In this document: positions 63,600-64,000 of the stretch, in pieces | Position numbering within the stretch: the stretch's first letter is position 1 | Layout of the letters: every line of letters starts with the position of its first letter | NCBI RefSeq assembly: GCF_003206045.1 | Contig: NZ_PZJM01000007.1 | Location: forward strand, 1-64,000 | Length of the DNA: 64,000 nt | Reading direction: 5' to 3' | From: Salinicola lusitanus | GTDB taxonomy: Bacteria; Pseudomonadota; Gammaproteobacteria; Pseudomonadales; Halomonadaceae | The notes under the pieces: model-generated | Database searches by the model: none | Told to the model about the DNA's origin: nothing | The model's input: only the letters and a program-made list of their open reading frames with translations | Position numbers and translations under genes: made by a program

Positions 63600-63631
63600 G
63601 AGACTGCCCGCCGAAGATGGCGGGCAGTCTC
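63600..63631. other. Strong hairpin between convergent genes
   Basis: A perfect 13-bp stem (GAGACTGCCCGCC / GGCGGGCAGTCTC) with loop GAAGAT lies between the adenine deaminase and aminotransferase stops. There is no T tract on either side, so it may be a factor-assisted terminator or an mRNA 3' stabiliser for both transcripts. Confidence 0.7.
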
Positions 63632-63633
63632 GT

Positions 63634-64000
63634 TCAGCCCTCTAGATAGGCAGTGGTGTCCTGTGACGCGTCGGCCAGATCAGTAAGGAACGGAGTCAGT
63701 CGGTCGAGCGCTTCCTTGGCAAGCTCGGGATCGATGGCGAAGCAGATCCGAAGGTAGTCTTCACCCTCCGGACCGAAGGCGCTGCCCGGGGCTACGCCGA
63801 CTTTGGCTTCCCGCAGAATCCGCTTGGCCATCTCCAGGCTGGATTCATCGAGCCCGTGAACCTTGAAGAAGAGGTAGAAGGTACCTTCGGGTGAGAATAC
63901 GGTCACGTTGTCCAGCGCGGTCAGCCCGTCGACCAGGACGTCCCGCGATGCCTGGCAGCGGGCGACCTGCTGGGCGATGAACTCATCGCCCTCCTCGAGA
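63634..64000 (-). CDS. PLP-dependent aminotransferase class I/II, C-terminal part
   Basis: This is the C-terminal 121 codons of a fold-type I aminotransferase whose 5' part lies beyond the window. The visible sequence ends with the small domain: SPEGTFYLFFKVHGLDE, REAKVGVAPGSAFGPEGEDY and LRICFAIDPELAKEAL, where the Arg of LRICFA is the substrate carboxylate-binding residue. It resembles aspartate or aromatic aminotransferase-like enzymes; the exact substrate cannot be told. It is convergent with adenine deaminase. Confidence 0.88.
   Translation of the reverse strand, partial: LEEGDEFIAQQVARCQASRDVLVDGLTALDNVTVFSPEGTFYLFFKVHGLDESSLEMAKRILREAKVGVAPGSAFGPEGEDYLRICFAIDPELAKEALDRLTPFLTDLADASQDTTAYLEG

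Overview
The window looks like chromosome of a GC-rich, aerobic, osmotically versatile gammaproteobacterium, most likely Halomonadaceae (Halomonas/Salinicola/Kushneria/Chromohalobacter-like). This is an inference from protein style, the BCCT carrier, the Kef and MscS proteins, and a glycogen/trehalose cluster whose order resembles that of Pseudomonas. I see no tRNA, rRNA, CRISPR array, prophage or insertion sequence; almost everything is densely packed coding sequence.

Layout. 1-5.5 kb: truncated pncB, a DUF4190 membrane protein, a FemAB-like acyltransferase, a Kef-type antiporter and a fructosamine kinase. 5.5-11.9 kb: a gluconolactonase, then a TetR repressor divergent from an acrAB-type RND pump, with a clear palindromic operator between them and a strong terminator after acrB. 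12.2-27 kb: a polysaccharide/trehalose cluster, glgA - degenerate GlgB paralogue - treZ - malQ - treY (the first five chained by 4-nt ATGA overlaps), then a DUF2934 protein, glgX and glgB. A convergent trehalase and a glucose-1-dehydrogenase-like SDR face it (26.9-29.3 kb), so alpha-glucan synthesis, conversion to trehalose and trehalose breakdown sit together. 29.6-35.3 kb: an MscS-type channel and an ammonium-transporter/PAS/PAS/GGDEF/EAL fusion.

35.3-43.3 kb: small proteins, a cupin, a LysR regulator, a BCCT carrier overlapping a CocE-type hydrolase, and two overlapping J-domain genes. 43.4-48.3 kb: a SorC-type regulator divergent from an MHS transporter - sulfatase - formylglycine-generating-enzyme operon, with paired palindromes in the divergent gap. 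48.3-57.2 kb: a nucleoside salvage regulon (nupC-deoC-deoA-deoB-deoD-cdd-GNAT on the minus strand; tsx and deoR on the plus strand). 57.3-64 kb: aldehyde dehydrogenase, PucR regulator, haloacid dehalogenase, a DinB-family gene broken by one in-frame amber codon, a LysE exporter, adenine deaminase and a truncated aminotransferase.

The observations most worth following up are the catalytically dead GlgB-like protein inserted in the glgA-treZ operon, the Amt-c-di-GMP fusion, the self-contained sulfatase/FGE/transporter module, the amber codon in the DinB gene, and two diverged copies of what appears to be one intergenic repeat.
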